From the NCBI GenBank assembly GCA_963691815.1, contig OY829665.1, forward strand, positions 21,482,685-21,546,684: a stretch of DNA of 64,000 nucleotides, given 5' to 3'. The notes below the pieces were generated by a model. It was not told the DNA's origin. It worked only from the letters and a program-made list of their open reading frames with translations, and did not search any database. The position numbers and the translations under genes were made by a program. Source of the DNA: Echiichthys vipera. Taxonomy: Eukaryota; Chordata; Actinopteri; Perciformes; Trachinidae. Shown piece by piece: positions 46,427 through 58,539 of this stretch (positions are counted from its first letter, which is position 1; every line of letters begins with the position of its first letter).

Positions 46427-47214
46427 CAATGCTTTACTATGAGTTCGGTAAAAACTAGTGTGATGCGGTGTCGGCTGGACCGAGTGATTTCCTCTGGATC
46501 GACACATATGACTTCCAGCAATCAAGCCATCAGTTGGCAGAGCTGATTCCATGTACTATGAACCCTGGACAAGAATCAAGTCTGGACATAGGGTGGAGTG
46601 TCTCTTTCACACATGGTAGCACACAACAGGAGATAGTCTGTGTCAGATGCGTGCTCACTGACTAAGAATATTGTTTGGTTTTTCGGCGAGGGGTGATGTT
46701 GGTGCATTCAGCAGGCAGGACATGGCCACAAGCAACTAAGCCTCTTGCCGTTCTTGAATTTAACTGACCATTAGAGGGTGGGTCCTTAGATACAGAAGTT
46801 CCCAAATCCCGTCCTTTCTCCATTTAGACAGTTCATTGCAGGTTTGTAGTGCATGTGTTGAAGAGGCTGCACATTGCTCTCTGGTTAGAAGGCAAGTTGA
46901 TTCCCCGCAAGATCAACCTGTGTTTGAGCAGTGAGCATCTTGTGAGAGTGTTCATCTTTCCTTCCCTCCCTTTTTTGGATTATTGTGAAGATTACAAAGT
47001 ACATCAAAGACTTCCTCAAACACAAAGCAACATTGTGGCCTCTGAGGATGCAGCAGTGTGGTGACGAGATCATTACTCGTCTGCTGTTCAGCCCAGGAGG
47101 GAATTGAGCAGTGTGTTTAGGGTGAAGTTAATGCATTTTTCAGTGCATCAGTATGTTGCGGAAACTGATATTCCAATGAGCCAATTACATTGCGGGGCAA
47201 AGTAAGCAGCTATA

Positions 47215-47293
47215 CGACGAGGATGGGATTCGGAATGCGTGCAGAGCACAATGGATTAGCAGTCCATCGCCTTAACCACTCGGCCACCTCGTC
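47215..47293 (-). pseudogene. tRNA-Ser(GCU) pseudogene, unit 44, class S5
   Basis: T-arm deletion as in unit 25. Confidence 0.8.
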
Positions 47294-47394
47294 CTCTTCT
47301 CCTTGCTTTCTAACAGTAAGTGTCAGACCCAGGTGCGAAAACTGCAGAATGGGGGGAGAGGAGAAGCGTCGAAAGGGGCTAAACAGTACGCATC

Positions 47395-47467
47395 GGGGAA
47401 TTAGCTCAAATGGTAGAGCGCTCGCTTAGCATGTGAGAGGTAGAGGGATCAACGCCCTCATTCTCCA
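47395..47467 (+). tRNA. tRNA-Ala-AGC: tRNA-Ala(AGC), unit 44
   Basis: Anticodon AGC; all stems pair; GC box absent upstream. Confidence 0.94.
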
Positions 47468-48236
47468 CAATGCTTTACTATGAGTTTGGTAAAAACTAGT
47501 GTGATGCAGTGTCGCATGGACCGAGTGATTTCCTCTGGATCGACACATATGACTTCCAGCAATCAAGCCATCAGTTGGCAGAGCTGATTCCATGTACTAT
47601 GAACCCTGGACAAGAATCAAGTCTGGACATAGGGTGGAGTGTCTCTTTCACACATGGTAGCACACAACAGGAGATAGTCTGTGTCAGATGCGTGCTCACT
47701 GACTAAGAATATTGTTTGGTGTTTCAGCGAGGGGTGATGTTGGTGCATTCAGCAGGCAGGACATGGCCACAAGCAACTAAGCCTCTTGCCGTTCCTTGAA
47801 TTTAACTGACCATTAGAGGGTGGGTCCTTAGATACAGAAGTTCCCAAATCCCGTCCTTTCTCCATTTAGACAGTTCATTGCAGGTTTGTAGTGCATGTGT
47901 TGAAGAGGCTGCACATTGCTCTCTGGTCAGAAGGCAAGTTGATTCCCCGCAAGATCAACCTGTGTTTGAGCAGTGAGCGTGTTCATCTTTCCTTCCCTAC
48001 CTTTTTTGGATTATAGTGAAGATTACAAAGTACATCAAAGACTTCCTCAAACACAAAGCAACATCGTGGCCTCTGAGGATGCAGCAGTGTGGTGACGAGA
48101 GCATTACTCGTCTGCTGTTCAGCCCAGGAGTGAATTGAGCAGGGTGAAGTTAATGCATTTTTCAGTGCATCAGTATGTTGCGGAAACTGATCTTCCAATG
48201 AGCCAGTTACATTGCGAGGCAAAGTGAGCAGCTATA

Positions 48237-48318
48237 CGACGAGGATGGGATTAAGACCCATGCGTGCAGAGCACAATGGATTAGCAGTCCATCACCTTAA
48301 CCACTCGGCCACCTCGTC
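48237..48318 (-). tRNA. tRNA-Ser-GCT: tRNA-Ser(GCU), unit 45, class S1
   Basis: T-loop TCTTAAT, G10:U25. Confidence 0.87.
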
Positions 48319-48423
48319 CTCTTCTCCTTGCCTTCTAACAGTAAGTGTCGGACCCAGGTGTGAAAAGTGCGGAATGGGGGAGAGGAGAAGCGTCGAAAGG
48401 GGCGGGGCTACACAGTACACATC

Positions 48424-48496
48424 GGGGAATTAGCTCAAATGGTAGAGCGCTCGCTTTGCATGTGAGAGGTAGAGGGATCAACGCCCTCATTCTCCA
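48424..48496 (+). tRNA. tRNA-Ala-TGC: tRNA-Ala(UGC), unit 45
   Basis: Structurally intact; shortened upstream G-run. Confidence 0.94.
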
Positions 48497-49265
48497 CAAT
48501 GCTTTACTATGAGTTCAGTAAAAACTAGTGTGATGCGGTGTCGGATGGACTGAGTGATTTCCTCTGGTTCGACACATATGACTTCCAGCAATCAAGCCAT
48601 CAGTTGGCAGAGCTGATTCCATGTACTATGAACCCTGGACAAGAATCAAGTCTGGACATAGGGTGGAGTGTCTCTTTCACACATGGTAGCACACAACAGG
48701 AGATAGTCTGTGTCAGATGCGTGCTCACTGACTAAGAATATTGTTTGGTTTTTCAGCGAGGGGTGATGTTGGTGCATTCAGCAGGCAGGACATGGCCACA
48801 AGCAACTAAGCCTCTTGCCGTTCCTTGAATTTAACTGACCATTAGAGGGTGGGTCCTTAGATACAGAAGTTCCCAAATCCCGTCCTTTCTCCATTTAGAC
48901 AGTTCATTGCAGGTTTGTAGTGCATGTGTTGAAGAGGCTGCACATTGCTCTCTGGTTAGAAGGCAAGTTGATTTCCCGCAAGATCAACCTGTGTTTGAAC
49001 AGTGAGCGTGTTCATCTTTCCTTCCCTACCTTTTTTGGATTATAGTGAAGATTACAAAGTACATCAAAGACTTCCTCAAACACAAAGCAACATCGTGGCC
49101 TCTGAGGATGCAGCAGTGTGGTGACGAGAGCATTACTCGTCTGCTGTTCAGCCCAGGAGTGAATTGAGCAGGGTGAAGTTAATGCATTTTTCAGTGCATC
49201 AGTATGTTGCGGAAACTGATCTTCCAATGAGCCAGTTACATTGCGAGGCAAAGTGAGCAGCTATA

Positions 49266-49347
49266 CGACGAGGATGGGATTAAGACCCATGCGTGCAGAG
49301 CACAATGGATTAGCAGTCCATCACCTTAACCACTCGGCCACCTCGTC
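49266..49347 (-). tRNA. tRNA-Ser-GCT: tRNA-Ser(GCU), unit 46, class S1
   Basis: T-loop TCTTAAT, G10:U25. Confidence 0.87.
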
Positions 49348-49453
49348 CTCTTCTCCTTGCCTTCTAACAGTAAGTGTCGGACCCAGGTGTGAAAAGTGCG
49401 GAATGGGGGGAGAGGAGAAGCGTCGAAAGGGGCGGGGCTACACAGTACACATC

Positions 49454-49526
49454 GGGGAATTAGCTCAAATGGTAGAGCGCTCGCTTTGCATGTGAGAGGT
49501 AGAGGGATCAACGCCCTCATTCTCCA
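49454..49526 (+). tRNA. tRNA-Ala-TGC: tRNA-Ala(UGC), unit 46
   Basis: Structurally intact copy, T-loop ATCAACG. Confidence 0.94.
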
Positions 49527-50304
49527 CAATGCTTTACTATGAGTTCAGTAAAAACTAGTGTGATGCGGTGTCGGATGGACTGAGTGATTTCCTCTGGTTC
49601 GACACATATGACTTCCAGCAATCAAGCCATCAGTTGGCAGAGCTGATTCCATGTACTATGAACCCTGGACAAGAATCAAGTCTGGACATAGGGTGGAGTG
49701 TCTCTTTCACACATGGTAGCACACAACAGGAGATAGTCTGTGTCAGATGCGTGCTCACTGACTAAGAATATTGTTTGGTTTTTCAGCGAGGGGTGATGTT
49801 GGTGCATTCAGCAGGCAGGACATGGCCACAAGCAACTAAGCCTCTTGCCGTTCCTTGAATTTAACTGACCATTAGAGGGTGGGTCCTTTGATACAGAAGT
49901 TCCAAAATCCCGTCCTTTCTCCATTTAGACAGTTCATTGCAGGTTTGTAGTGCATGTGTTGAAGAGGCTGCACATTGCTCTCTGGTTAGAAGGCAAGTTG
50001 ATTTCCCGCAAGATCAACCTGTGTTTGAACAGTGAGCGTGTTCATCTTTCCTTCCCTACCTTTTTTGGATTATTGTGAAGATTACAAAGTACATCAAAGA
50101 CTTCCTCAAACACAAAGCAATATCTTGGCCTCTGAGGATGCAGCAGTGTGGTGACGAGATCATTACTCGTCTTCTGTTCAGCCCAGGAGTGAATTGAGCA
50201 GTGTGTTTAGGGTGAAGTTAATGCATTTTTCAGTGCATCAGTATGTTGCGGAAACTGATCTTCCAATGAGCCAGTTACATTGCGGGGCAAAGTGAGCAGC
50301 TATA

Positions 50305-50386
50305 CGACGAGGATGGGATTCAGACCCATGCGTGCAGAGCACAATGGATTAGCAGTCCATCGCCTTAACCACTCGGCCACCTCGTC
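50305..50386 (-). tRNA. tRNA-Ser-GCT: tRNA-Ser(GCU), unit 47, class S2
   Basis: T-loop TCTGAAT; all stems pair. Confidence 0.88.
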
Positions 50387-50492
50387 CTCTTCTCCTTGCC
50401 TTCTAGCAGTAAGTGTCGGACCCAGGTGTGAAAAGTGCGGAATGGGGGGAGAGGAGAAGCGTCCAAAGAGGCGGGGCTACACAGTACACATC

Positions 50493-50565
50493 GGGGAATT
50501 AGCTCAAATGGTAGAGCGCTCGCTTTGCATGTGAGAGGTAGAGGGATCAATGCCCTCATTCTCCA
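50493..50565 (+). tRNA. tRNA-Ala-TGC: tRNA-Ala(UGC), unit 47, T-loop ATCAATG
   Basis: All stems pair; GAGTTTGG marker downstream. Confidence 0.94.
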
Positions 50566-51040
50566 CAATGCTTTACTATGAGTTTGGTAAAAACTAGTGT
50601 GATGCGGTGTCGGCTGGACCGAGTGATTTCCTCTGGATCGACACATATGACTTCCAGCAATCAAGCCATCAGTTGGCAGAGCTGATTCCATGTACTATGA
50701 ACCCTGGACAAGAATCAAGTCTGGACATAGGGTGGAGTGTCTCATTCACACATGGTAGCACACAACAGGAGATAGTCTGTGTAAGATGCGTGCTCACTGA
50801 CTAAGAATATTGTTTGGTTTTTCGGCGAGGGGTGATGTTGGTGCATTCAGCAGGCAGGACATGGCCACAAGCAACTAAGCCTCTTGCCGTTCTTGAATTT
50901 AACTGACCATTAGAGGGTGGGTCCTTAGATACAGAAGTTCCCAAATCCCGTCCTTTCTCCATTTAGACAGTTCATTGCAGGTTTGTAGTGCATGTGTTGA
51001 AGAGGCTGCACATTGCTCTCTGGTTAGAAGGCAAGTTGAT

Positions 51041-51384
51041 GAGACCAATCTGTTAGTGGTTCGCAGAGTAAACTCAAATCAAGGGAAAGCATCTTTCAGT
51101 CATTATGCAACAAACAGCTGGAATAAACTTCCTGAAGATCTGAGACTTTCACCCACTCTGACCACTTTTAAAACTAGACTGAAAACTTTTATGTTCACCT
51201 TAGCTTTCTGCTAAATCTTCGCACTTTTAACGTCCGCACTGTTTTGATTATTGTCTATGTTTTTATTCTCTTTGTCTTCCTGTAATGCATTTGAATTCAT
51301 GACATGTTGTGCTGTGAAGCACTTTGAGTCTGCCTTGTGTATGAAAAGTGCTATACAAATAAAGCTGCCTTGCCTTGCCTTGCC
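51041..51384 (+). mobile_element. LINE 3' fragment, copy 7
   Basis: Same insertion and ends; counterpart of the copy at 30270, shifted by 20,771 bp. Confidence 0.87.
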
Positions 51385-51702
51385 TTGATTCCCCGCAAGA
51401 TCAACCTGTGTTTGAGCAGTGAGCATCTTGTGAGAGTGTTCATCTTTCCTTCCCTACCTTTTTTGGATTATTGTGAAGATTACAAAGTACATCAAAGACT
51501 TCCTCAAACACAAAGCAACATCTTGGCCTCTGAGGATGCAGCAGTGTGGTGACGAGATCATTACTCGTCTTCTGTTCAGCCCAGGAGTGAATTGAGCAGT
51601 GTGTTTAGGGTGAAGTTAATGCATTTTTCAGTGCATCAGTATGTTGCGGAAACTGATCTTCCAATGAGCCAGTTACATTGCGGGGCAAAGTGAGCAGCTA
51701 TA

Positions 51703-51784
51703 CGACGAGGATGGGATTCAGACCCATGCGTGCAGAGCACAATGGATTAGCAGTCCATCACCTTAACCACACGGCCACCTCGTC
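51703..51784 (-). tRNA. tRNA-Ser-GCT: tRNA-Ser(GCU), unit 48, class S3
   Basis: A14 changed to U, G10:U25, T-loop TCTGAAT. Confidence 0.82.
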
Positions 51785-51890
51785 CTCTTCTCCTTGCTTT
51801 CTAACAGTAAGTGTCGGACCCAGGTGCGAAAAGTGCGGAATGGGGGGAGAGGAGAAGTGTCAAAAGGGGCGGGGCTACACAGTACACGTC

Positions 51891-51963
51891 GGGGAATTAG
51901 CTCAAATGGTAGAGCGCTCGCTTTGCATGTGAGAGGTAGAGCGATCAACGCCCTCATTCTCCA
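51891..51963 (+). tRNA. tRNA-Ala-TGC: tRNA-Ala(UGC), unit 48, T-stem mismatch
   Basis: C52/C62 mismatch; rest intact. Confidence 0.88.
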
Positions 51964-52741
51964 CAATGCTTTGCTATGAGTTCGGTAAAAACTAGTGTAA
52001 TGGGGTGTCGGATGGACCGAGTGATTTCCTCTGGATTGACACATATGACTTCCAGCATTCAAGCCATCAGTTGGCAGAGTTGATTCCATGTAGTATCAAC
52101 CCTGGACAAGAATCAAGTCTGGACATAGGGTGGAGTGTCTCTTTCACACATGGTAGCACACAACAGGAGATAGTCTGTGTCAGATGCGTGCTCACTGACT
52201 AAGAATATTGTTTGGTTTTTCAGCGAGGGGTGATGTTGGTGCATTCAGCAGGCAGGACATGGCCACAAGCAACTAAGCCTCTTGCCGTTCCTTGAATTTA
52301 ACTGACCATTAGAGGGTGGGTCCTTTGATACAGAAGTTCCAAAATCCCATCCTTTCTCCATTTAGACAGTTCATTGCAGGTTTGTAGTGCATGTGTTGAA
52401 GAGGCTGCACATTGCTCTCTGGTTAGAAGGCAAGTTGATTTCCCGCAAGATCAACCTGTGTTTGAACAGTGAGCGTGTTCATCTTTCCTTCCCTACCTTT
52501 TTTGGATTATTGTGAAGATTACAAAGTACATCAAAGACTTCCTCAAACACAAAGCAACATCGTGGCCTCTGAGGATGCAGCAGTGTGGTGACGAGATCAT
52601 TACTCGTCTTCTGTTCAGCCCAGGAGTGAATTGAGCAGTGTGTTTAGGGTGAAGTTAATGCATTTTTCAGTGCATCAGTATGTTGCGGAAACTGATCTTC
52701 CAATGAGCCAGTTACATTGCGGGGCAAAGTGAGCAGCTATA

Positions 52742-52823
52742 CGACGAGGATGGGATTCAGACCCATGCGTGCAGAGCACAATGGATTAGCAGTCCATCGC
52801 CTTAACCACTCGGCCACCTCGTC
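52742..52823 (-). tRNA. tRNA-Ser-GCT: tRNA-Ser(GCU), unit 49, class S2
   Basis: T-loop TCTGAAT; all stems pair. Confidence 0.88.
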
Positions 52824-52929
52824 CTCTTCTCCTTGCCTTCTAGCAGTAAGTGTCGGACCCAGGTGTGAAAAGTGCGGAATGGGGGGGGAGGAGAAGCGTC
52901 CAAAGAGGCGGGGCTACACAGTACACATC

Positions 52930-53002
52930 GGGGAATTAGCTCAAATGGTAGAGCGCTCGCTTTGCATGTGAGAGGTAGAGGGATCAATGCCCTCATTCTC
53001 CA
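52930..53002 (+). tRNA. tRNA-Ala-TGC: tRNA-Ala(UGC), unit 49, T-loop ATCAATG
   Basis: All stems pair; upstream run of eight G. Confidence 0.94.
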
Positions 53003-53790
53003 CAATGCTTTACTATGAGTTCGGTAAAAACTAGTGTGATGCGGTGTCGGCTGGACCGAGTGATTTCCTCTGGATCGACACATATGACTTCCAGCAATCA
53101 AGCCATCAGTTGGCAGAGCTGATTCCATGTACTATGAACCCTGGACAAGAATCAAGTCTGGACATAGGGTGGAGTGTCTCTTTCACACATGGTAGCACAC
53201 AACAGGAGATAGTCTGTGTCAGATGCGTGCTCACTGACTAAGAATATTGTTTGGTTTTTCGGCGAGGGGTGATGTTGGTGCATTCAGCAGGCAGGACATG
53301 GCCACAAGCAACTAAGCCTCTTGCCGTTCTTGAATTTAACTGACCATTAGAGGGTGGGTCCTTAGATACAGAAGTTCCCAAATCCCGTCCTTTCTCCATT
53401 TAGACAGTTCATTGCAGGTTTGTAGTGCATGTGTTGAAGAGGCTGCACATTGCTCTCTGGTTAGAAGGCAAGTTGATTCCCCGCAAGATCAACCTGTGTT
53501 TGAGCAGTGAGCATCTTGTGAGAGTGTTCATCTTTCCTTCCCTCCCTTTTTTGGATTATTGTGAAGATTACAAAGTACATCAAAGACTTCCTCAAACACA
53601 AAGCAACATTGTGGCCTCTGAGGATGCAGCAGTGTGGTGACGAGATCATTACTCGTCTGCTGTTCAGCCCAGGAGGGAATTGAGCAGTGTGTTTAGGGTG
53701 AAGTTAATGCATTTTTCAGTGCATCAGTATGTTGCGGAAACTGATATTCCAATGAGCCAATTACATTGCGGGGCAAAGTAAGCAGCTATA

Positions 53791-53869
53791 CGACGAGGAT
53801 GGGATTCGGAATGCGTGCAGAGCACAATGGATTAGCAGTCCATCGCCTTAACCACTCGGCCACCTCGTC
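53791..53869 (-). pseudogene. tRNA-Ser(GCU) pseudogene, unit 50, class S5
   Basis: T-arm deletion as in unit 25. Confidence 0.8.
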
Positions 53870-53970
53870 CTCTTCTCCTTGCTTTCTAACAGTAAGTGTC
53901 AGACCCAGGTGCGAAAACTGCAGAATGGGGGGAGAGGAGAAGCGTCGAAAGGGGCTAAACAGTACGCATC

Positions 53971-54043
53971 GGGGAATTAGCTCAAATGGTAGAGCGCTCG
54001 CTTAGCATGTGAGAGGTAGAGGGATCAACGCCCTCATTCTCCA
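53971..54043 (+). tRNA. tRNA-Ala-AGC: tRNA-Ala(AGC), unit 50
   Basis: Anticodon AGC; all stems pair; GC box absent upstream. Confidence 0.94.
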
Positions 54044-54812
54044 CAATGCTTTACTATGAGTTTGGTAAAAACTAGTGTGATGCAGTGTCGCATGGACCGA
54101 GTGATTTCCTCTGGATCGACACATATGACTTCCAGCAATCAAGCCATCAGTTGGCAGAGCTGATTCCATGTACTATGAACCCTGGACAAGAATCAAGTCT
54201 GGACATAGGGTGGAGTGTCTCTTTCACACATGGTAGCACACAACAGGAGATAGTCTGTGTCAGATGCGTGCTCACTGACTAAGAATATTGTTTGGTGTTT
54301 CAGCGAGGGGTGATGTTGGTGCATTCAGCAGGCAGGACATGGCCACAAGCAACTAAGCCTCTTGCCGTTCCTTGAATTTAACTGACCATTAGAGGGTGGG
54401 TCCTTAGATACAGAAGTTCCCAAATCCCGTCCTTTCTCCATTTAGACAGTTCATTGCAGGTTTGTAGTGCATGTGTTGAAGAGGCTGCACATTGCTCTCT
54501 GGTCAGAAGGCAAGTTGATTCCCCGCAAGATCAACCTGTGTTTGAGCAGTGAGCGTGTTCATCTTTCCTTCCCTACCTTTTTTGGATTATAGTGAAGATT
54601 ACAAAGTACATCAAAGACTTCCTCAAACACAAAGCAACATCGTGGCCTCTGAGGATGCAGCAGTGTGGTGACGAGAGCATTACTCGTCTGCTGTTCAGCC
54701 CAGGAGTGAATTGAGCAGGGTGAAGTTAATGCATTTTTCAGTGCATCAGTATGTTGCGGAAACTGATCTTCCAATGAGCCAGTTACATTGCGAGGCAAAG
54801 TGAGCAGCTATA

Positions 54813-54894
54813 CGACGAGGATGGGATTAAGACCCATGCGTGCAGAGCACAATGGATTAGCAGTCCATCACCTTAACCACTCGGCCACCTCGTC
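54813..54894 (-). tRNA. tRNA-Ser-GCT: tRNA-Ser(GCU), unit 51, class S1
   Basis: T-loop TCTTAAT, G10:U25. Confidence 0.87.
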
Positions 54895-54999
54895 CTCTTC
54901 TCCTTGCCTTCTAACAGTAAGTGTCGGACCCAGGTGTGAAAAGTGCGGAATGGGGGAGAGGAGAAGCGTCGAAAGGGGCGGGGCTACACAGTACACATC

Positions 55000-55072
55000 G
55001 GGGAATTAGCTCAAATGGTAGAGCGCTCGCTTTGCATGTGAGAGGTAGAGGGATCAACGCCCTCATTCTCCA
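55000..55072 (+). tRNA. tRNA-Ala-TGC: tRNA-Ala(UGC), unit 51
   Basis: Structurally intact; shortened upstream G-run. Confidence 0.94.
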
Positions 55073-55841
55073 CAATGCTTTACTATGAGTTCAGTAAAAA
55101 CTAGTGTGATGCGGTGTCGGATGGACTGAGTGATTTCCTCTGGTTCGACACATATGACTTCCAGCAATCAAGCCATCAGTTGGCAGAGCTGATTCCATGT
55201 ACTATGAACCCTGGACAAGAATCAAGTCTGGACATAGGGTGGAGTGTCTCTTTCACACATGGTAGCACACAACAGGAGATAGTCTGTGTCAGATGCGTGC
55301 TCACTGACTAAGAATATTGTTTGGTTTTTCAGCGAGGGGTGATGTTGGTGCATTCAGCAGGCAGGACATGGCCACAAGCAACTAAGCCTCTTGCCGTTCC
55401 TTGAATTTAACTGACCATTAGAGGGTGGGTCCTTAGATACAGAAGTTCCCAAATCCCGTCCTTTCTCCATTTAGACAGTTCATTGCAGGTTTGTAGTGCA
55501 TGTGTTGAAGAGGCTGCACATTGCTCTCTGGTTAGAAGGCAAGTTGATTTCCCGCAAGATCAACCTGTGTTTGAACAGTGAGCGTGTTCATCTTTCCTTC
55601 CCTACCTTTTTTGGATTATAGTGAAGATTACAAAGTACATCAAAGACTTCCTCAAACACAAAGCAACATCGTGGCCTCTGAGGATGCAGCAGTGTGGTGA
55701 CGAGAGCATTACTCGTCTGCTGTTCAGCCCAGGAGTGAATTGAGCAGGGTGAAGTTAATGCATTTTTCAGTGCATCAGTATGTTGCGGAAACTGATCTTC
55801 CAATGAGCCAGTTACATTGCGAGGCAAAGTGAGCAGCTATA

Positions 55842-55923
55842 CGACGAGGATGGGATTAAGACCCATGCGTGCAGAGCACAATGGATTAGCAGTCCATCAC
55901 CTTAACCACTCGGCCACCTCGTC
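55842..55923 (-). tRNA. tRNA-Ser-GCT: tRNA-Ser(GCU), unit 52, class S1
   Basis: T-loop TCTTAAT, G10:U25. Confidence 0.87.
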
Positions 55924-56029
55924 CTCTTCTCCTTGCCTTCTAACAGTAAGTGTCGGACCCAGGTGTGAAAAGTGCGGAATGGGGGGAGAGGAGAAGCGTC
56001 GAAAGGGGCGGGGCTACACAGTACACATC

Positions 56030-56102
56030 GGGGAATTAGCTCAAATGGTAGAGCGCTCGCTTTGCATGTGAGAGGTAGAGGGATCAACGCCCTCATTCTC
56101 CA
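56030..56102 (+). tRNA. tRNA-Ala-TGC: tRNA-Ala(UGC), unit 52
   Basis: Structurally intact copy, T-loop ATCAACG. Confidence 0.94.
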
Positions 56103-56880
56103 CAATGCTTTACTATGAGTTCAGTAAAAACTAGTGTGATGCGGTGTCGGATGGACTGAGTGATTTCCTCTGGTTCGACACATATGACTTCCAGCAATCA
56201 AGCCATCAGTTGGCAGAGCTGATTCCATGTACTATGAACCCTGGACAAGAATCAAGTCTGGACATAGGGTGGAGTGTCTCTTTCACACATGGTAGCACAC
56301 AACAGGAGATAGTCTGTGTCAGATGCGTGCTCACTGACTAAGAATATTGTTTGGTTTTTCAGCGAGGGGTGATGTTGGTGCATTCAGCAGGCAGGACATG
56401 GCCACAAGCAACTAAGCCTCTTGCCGTTCCTTGAATTTAACTGACCATTAGAGGGTGGGTCCTTTGATACAGAAGTTCCAAAATCCCGTCCTTTCTCCAT
56501 TTAGACAGTTCATTGCAGGTTTGTAGTGCATGTGTTGAAGAGGCTGCACATTGCTCTCTGGTTAGAAGGCAAGTTGATTTCCCGCAAGATCAACCTGTGT
56601 TTGAACAGTGAGCGTGTTCATCTTTCCTTCCCTACCTTTTTTGGATTATTGTGAAGATTACAAAGTACATCAAAGACTTCCTCAAACACAATGCAATATC
56701 TTGGCCTCTGAGGATGCAGCAGTGTGGTGACGAGATCATTACTCGTCTTCTGTTCAGCCCAGGAGTGAATTGAGCAGTGTGTTTAGGGTGAAGTTAATGC
56801 ATTTTTCAGTGCATCAGTATGTTGCGGAAACTGATCTTCCAATGAGCCAGTTACATTGCGGGGCAAAGTGAGCAGCTATA

Positions 56881-56962
56881 CGACGAGGATGGGATTCAGA
56901 CCCATGCGTGCAGAGCACAATGGATTAGCAGTCCATCGCCTTAACCACTCGGCCACCTCGTC
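56881..56962 (-). tRNA. tRNA-Ser-GCT: tRNA-Ser(GCU), unit 53, class S2
   Basis: T-loop TCTGAAT; all stems pair. Confidence 0.88.
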
Positions 56963-57068
56963 CTCTTCTCCTTGCCTTCTAGCAGTAAGTGTCGGACCCA
57001 GGTGTGAAAAGTGCGGAATGGGGGGAGAGGAGAAGCGTCCAAAGAGGCGGGGCTACACAGTACACATC

Positions 57069-57141
57069 GGGGAATTAGCTCAAATGGTAGAGCGCTCGCT
57101 TTGCATGTGAGAGGTAGAGGGATCAATGCCCTCATTCTCCA
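57069..57141 (+). tRNA. tRNA-Ala-TGC: tRNA-Ala(UGC), unit 53, T-loop ATCAATG
   Basis: All stems pair; GAGTTTGG marker downstream. Confidence 0.94.
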
Positions 57142-57616
57142 CAATGCTTTACTATGAGTTTGGTAAAAACTAGTGTGATGCGGTGTCGGCTGGACCGAGT
57201 GATTTCCTCTGGATCGACACATATGACTTCCAGCAATCAAGCCATCAGTTGGCAGAGCTGATTCCATGTACTATGAACCCTGGACAAGAATCAAGTCTGG
57301 ACATAGGGTGGAGTGTCTCATTCACACATGGTAGCACACAACAGGAGATAGTCTGTGTAAGATGCGTGCTCACTGACTAAGAATATTGTTTGGTTTTTCG
57401 GCGAGGGGTGATGTTGGTGCATTCAGCAGGCAGGACATGGCCACAAGCAACTAAGCCTCTTGCCGTTCTTGAATTTAACTGACCATTAGAGGGTGGGTCC
57501 TTAGATACAGAAGTTCCCAAATCCCGTCCTTTCTCCATTTAGACAGTTCATTGCAGGTTTGTAGTGCATGTGTTGAAGAGGCTGCACATTGCTCTCTGGT
57601 TAGAAGGCAAGTTGAT

Positions 57617-57960
57617 GAGACCAATCTGTTAGTGGTTCGCAGAGTAAACTCAAATCAAGGGAAAGCATCTTTCAGTCATTATGCAACAAACAGCTGGAAT
57701 AAACTTCCTGAAGATCTGAGACTTTCACCCACTCTGACCACTTTTAAAACTAGACTGAAAACTTTTATGTTCACCTTAGCTTTCTGCTAAATCTTCGCAC
57801 TTTTAACGTCCGCACTGTTTTGATTATTGTCTATGTTTTTATTCTCTTTGTCTTCCTGTAATGCATTTGAATTCATGACATGTTGTGCTGTGAAGCACTT
57901 TGAGTCTGCCTTGTGTATGAAAAGTGCTATACAAATAAAGCTGCCTTGCCTTGCCTTGCC
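57617..57960 (+). mobile_element. LINE 3' fragment, copy 8
   Basis: Last copy of the single ancestral insertion in this window, with the same ends and TTGAT flanks. Confidence 0.87.
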
Positions 57961-58278
57961 TTGATTCCCCGCAAGATCAACCTGTGTTTGAGCAGTGAGC
58001 ATCTTGTGAGAGTGTTCATCTTTCCTTCCCTACCTTTTTTGGATTATTGTGAAGATTACAAAGTACATCAAAGACTTCCTCAAACACAAAGCAACATCTT
58101 GGCCTCTGAGGATGCAGCAGTGTGGTGACGAGATCATTACTCGTCTTCTGTTCAGCCCAGGAGTGAATTGAGCAGTGTGTTTAGGGTGAAGTTAATGCAT
58201 TTTTCAGTGCATCAGTATGTTGCGGAAACTGATCTTCCAATGAGCCAGTTACATTGCGGGGCAAAGTGAGCAGCTATA

Positions 58279-58360
58279 CGACGAGGATGGGATTCAGACC
58301 CATGCGTGCAGAGCACAATGGATTAGCAGTCCATCACCTTAACCACACGGCCACCTCGTC
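58279..58360 (-). tRNA. tRNA-Ser-GCT: tRNA-Ser(GCU), unit 54, class S3
   Basis: A14 changed to U, G10:U25, T-loop TCTGAAT. Confidence 0.82.
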
Positions 58361-58466
58361 CTCTTCTCCTTGCTTTCTAACAGTAAGTGTCGGACCCAGG
58401 TGCGAAAAGTGCGGAATGGGGGGAGAGGAGAAGTGTCAAAAGGGGCGGGGCTACACAGTACACGTC

Positions 58467-58539
58467 GGGGAATTAGCTCAAATGGTAGAGCGCTCGCTTT
58501 GCATGTGAGAGGTAGAGCGATCAACGCCCTCATTCTCCA
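58467..58539 (+). tRNA. tRNA-Ala-TGC: tRNA-Ala(UGC), unit 54, T-stem mismatch
   Basis: C52/C62 mismatch; rest intact. Confidence 0.88.

Larger units (their letters stand above)
45987..52096. repeat. 6,576 bp period block, third occurrence (units 43-48)
   Basis: Copy of the six-monomer block inside the second 20,771 bp repeat, displaced by exactly 20,771 bp from its first occurrence. Confidence 0.9.
36417..57187. repeat. 20,771 bp higher-order repeat, copy B
   Basis: This is the right-hand copy of the 19-monomer block. The match to copy A continues about 1.5 kb further, to 58672, and breaks at 58673 (C here, G at 37902). The repeat therefore spans slightly more than two periods. Such identity means a very recent duplication, ongoing homogenisation, or an assembly duplication. 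Confidence 0.93.
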
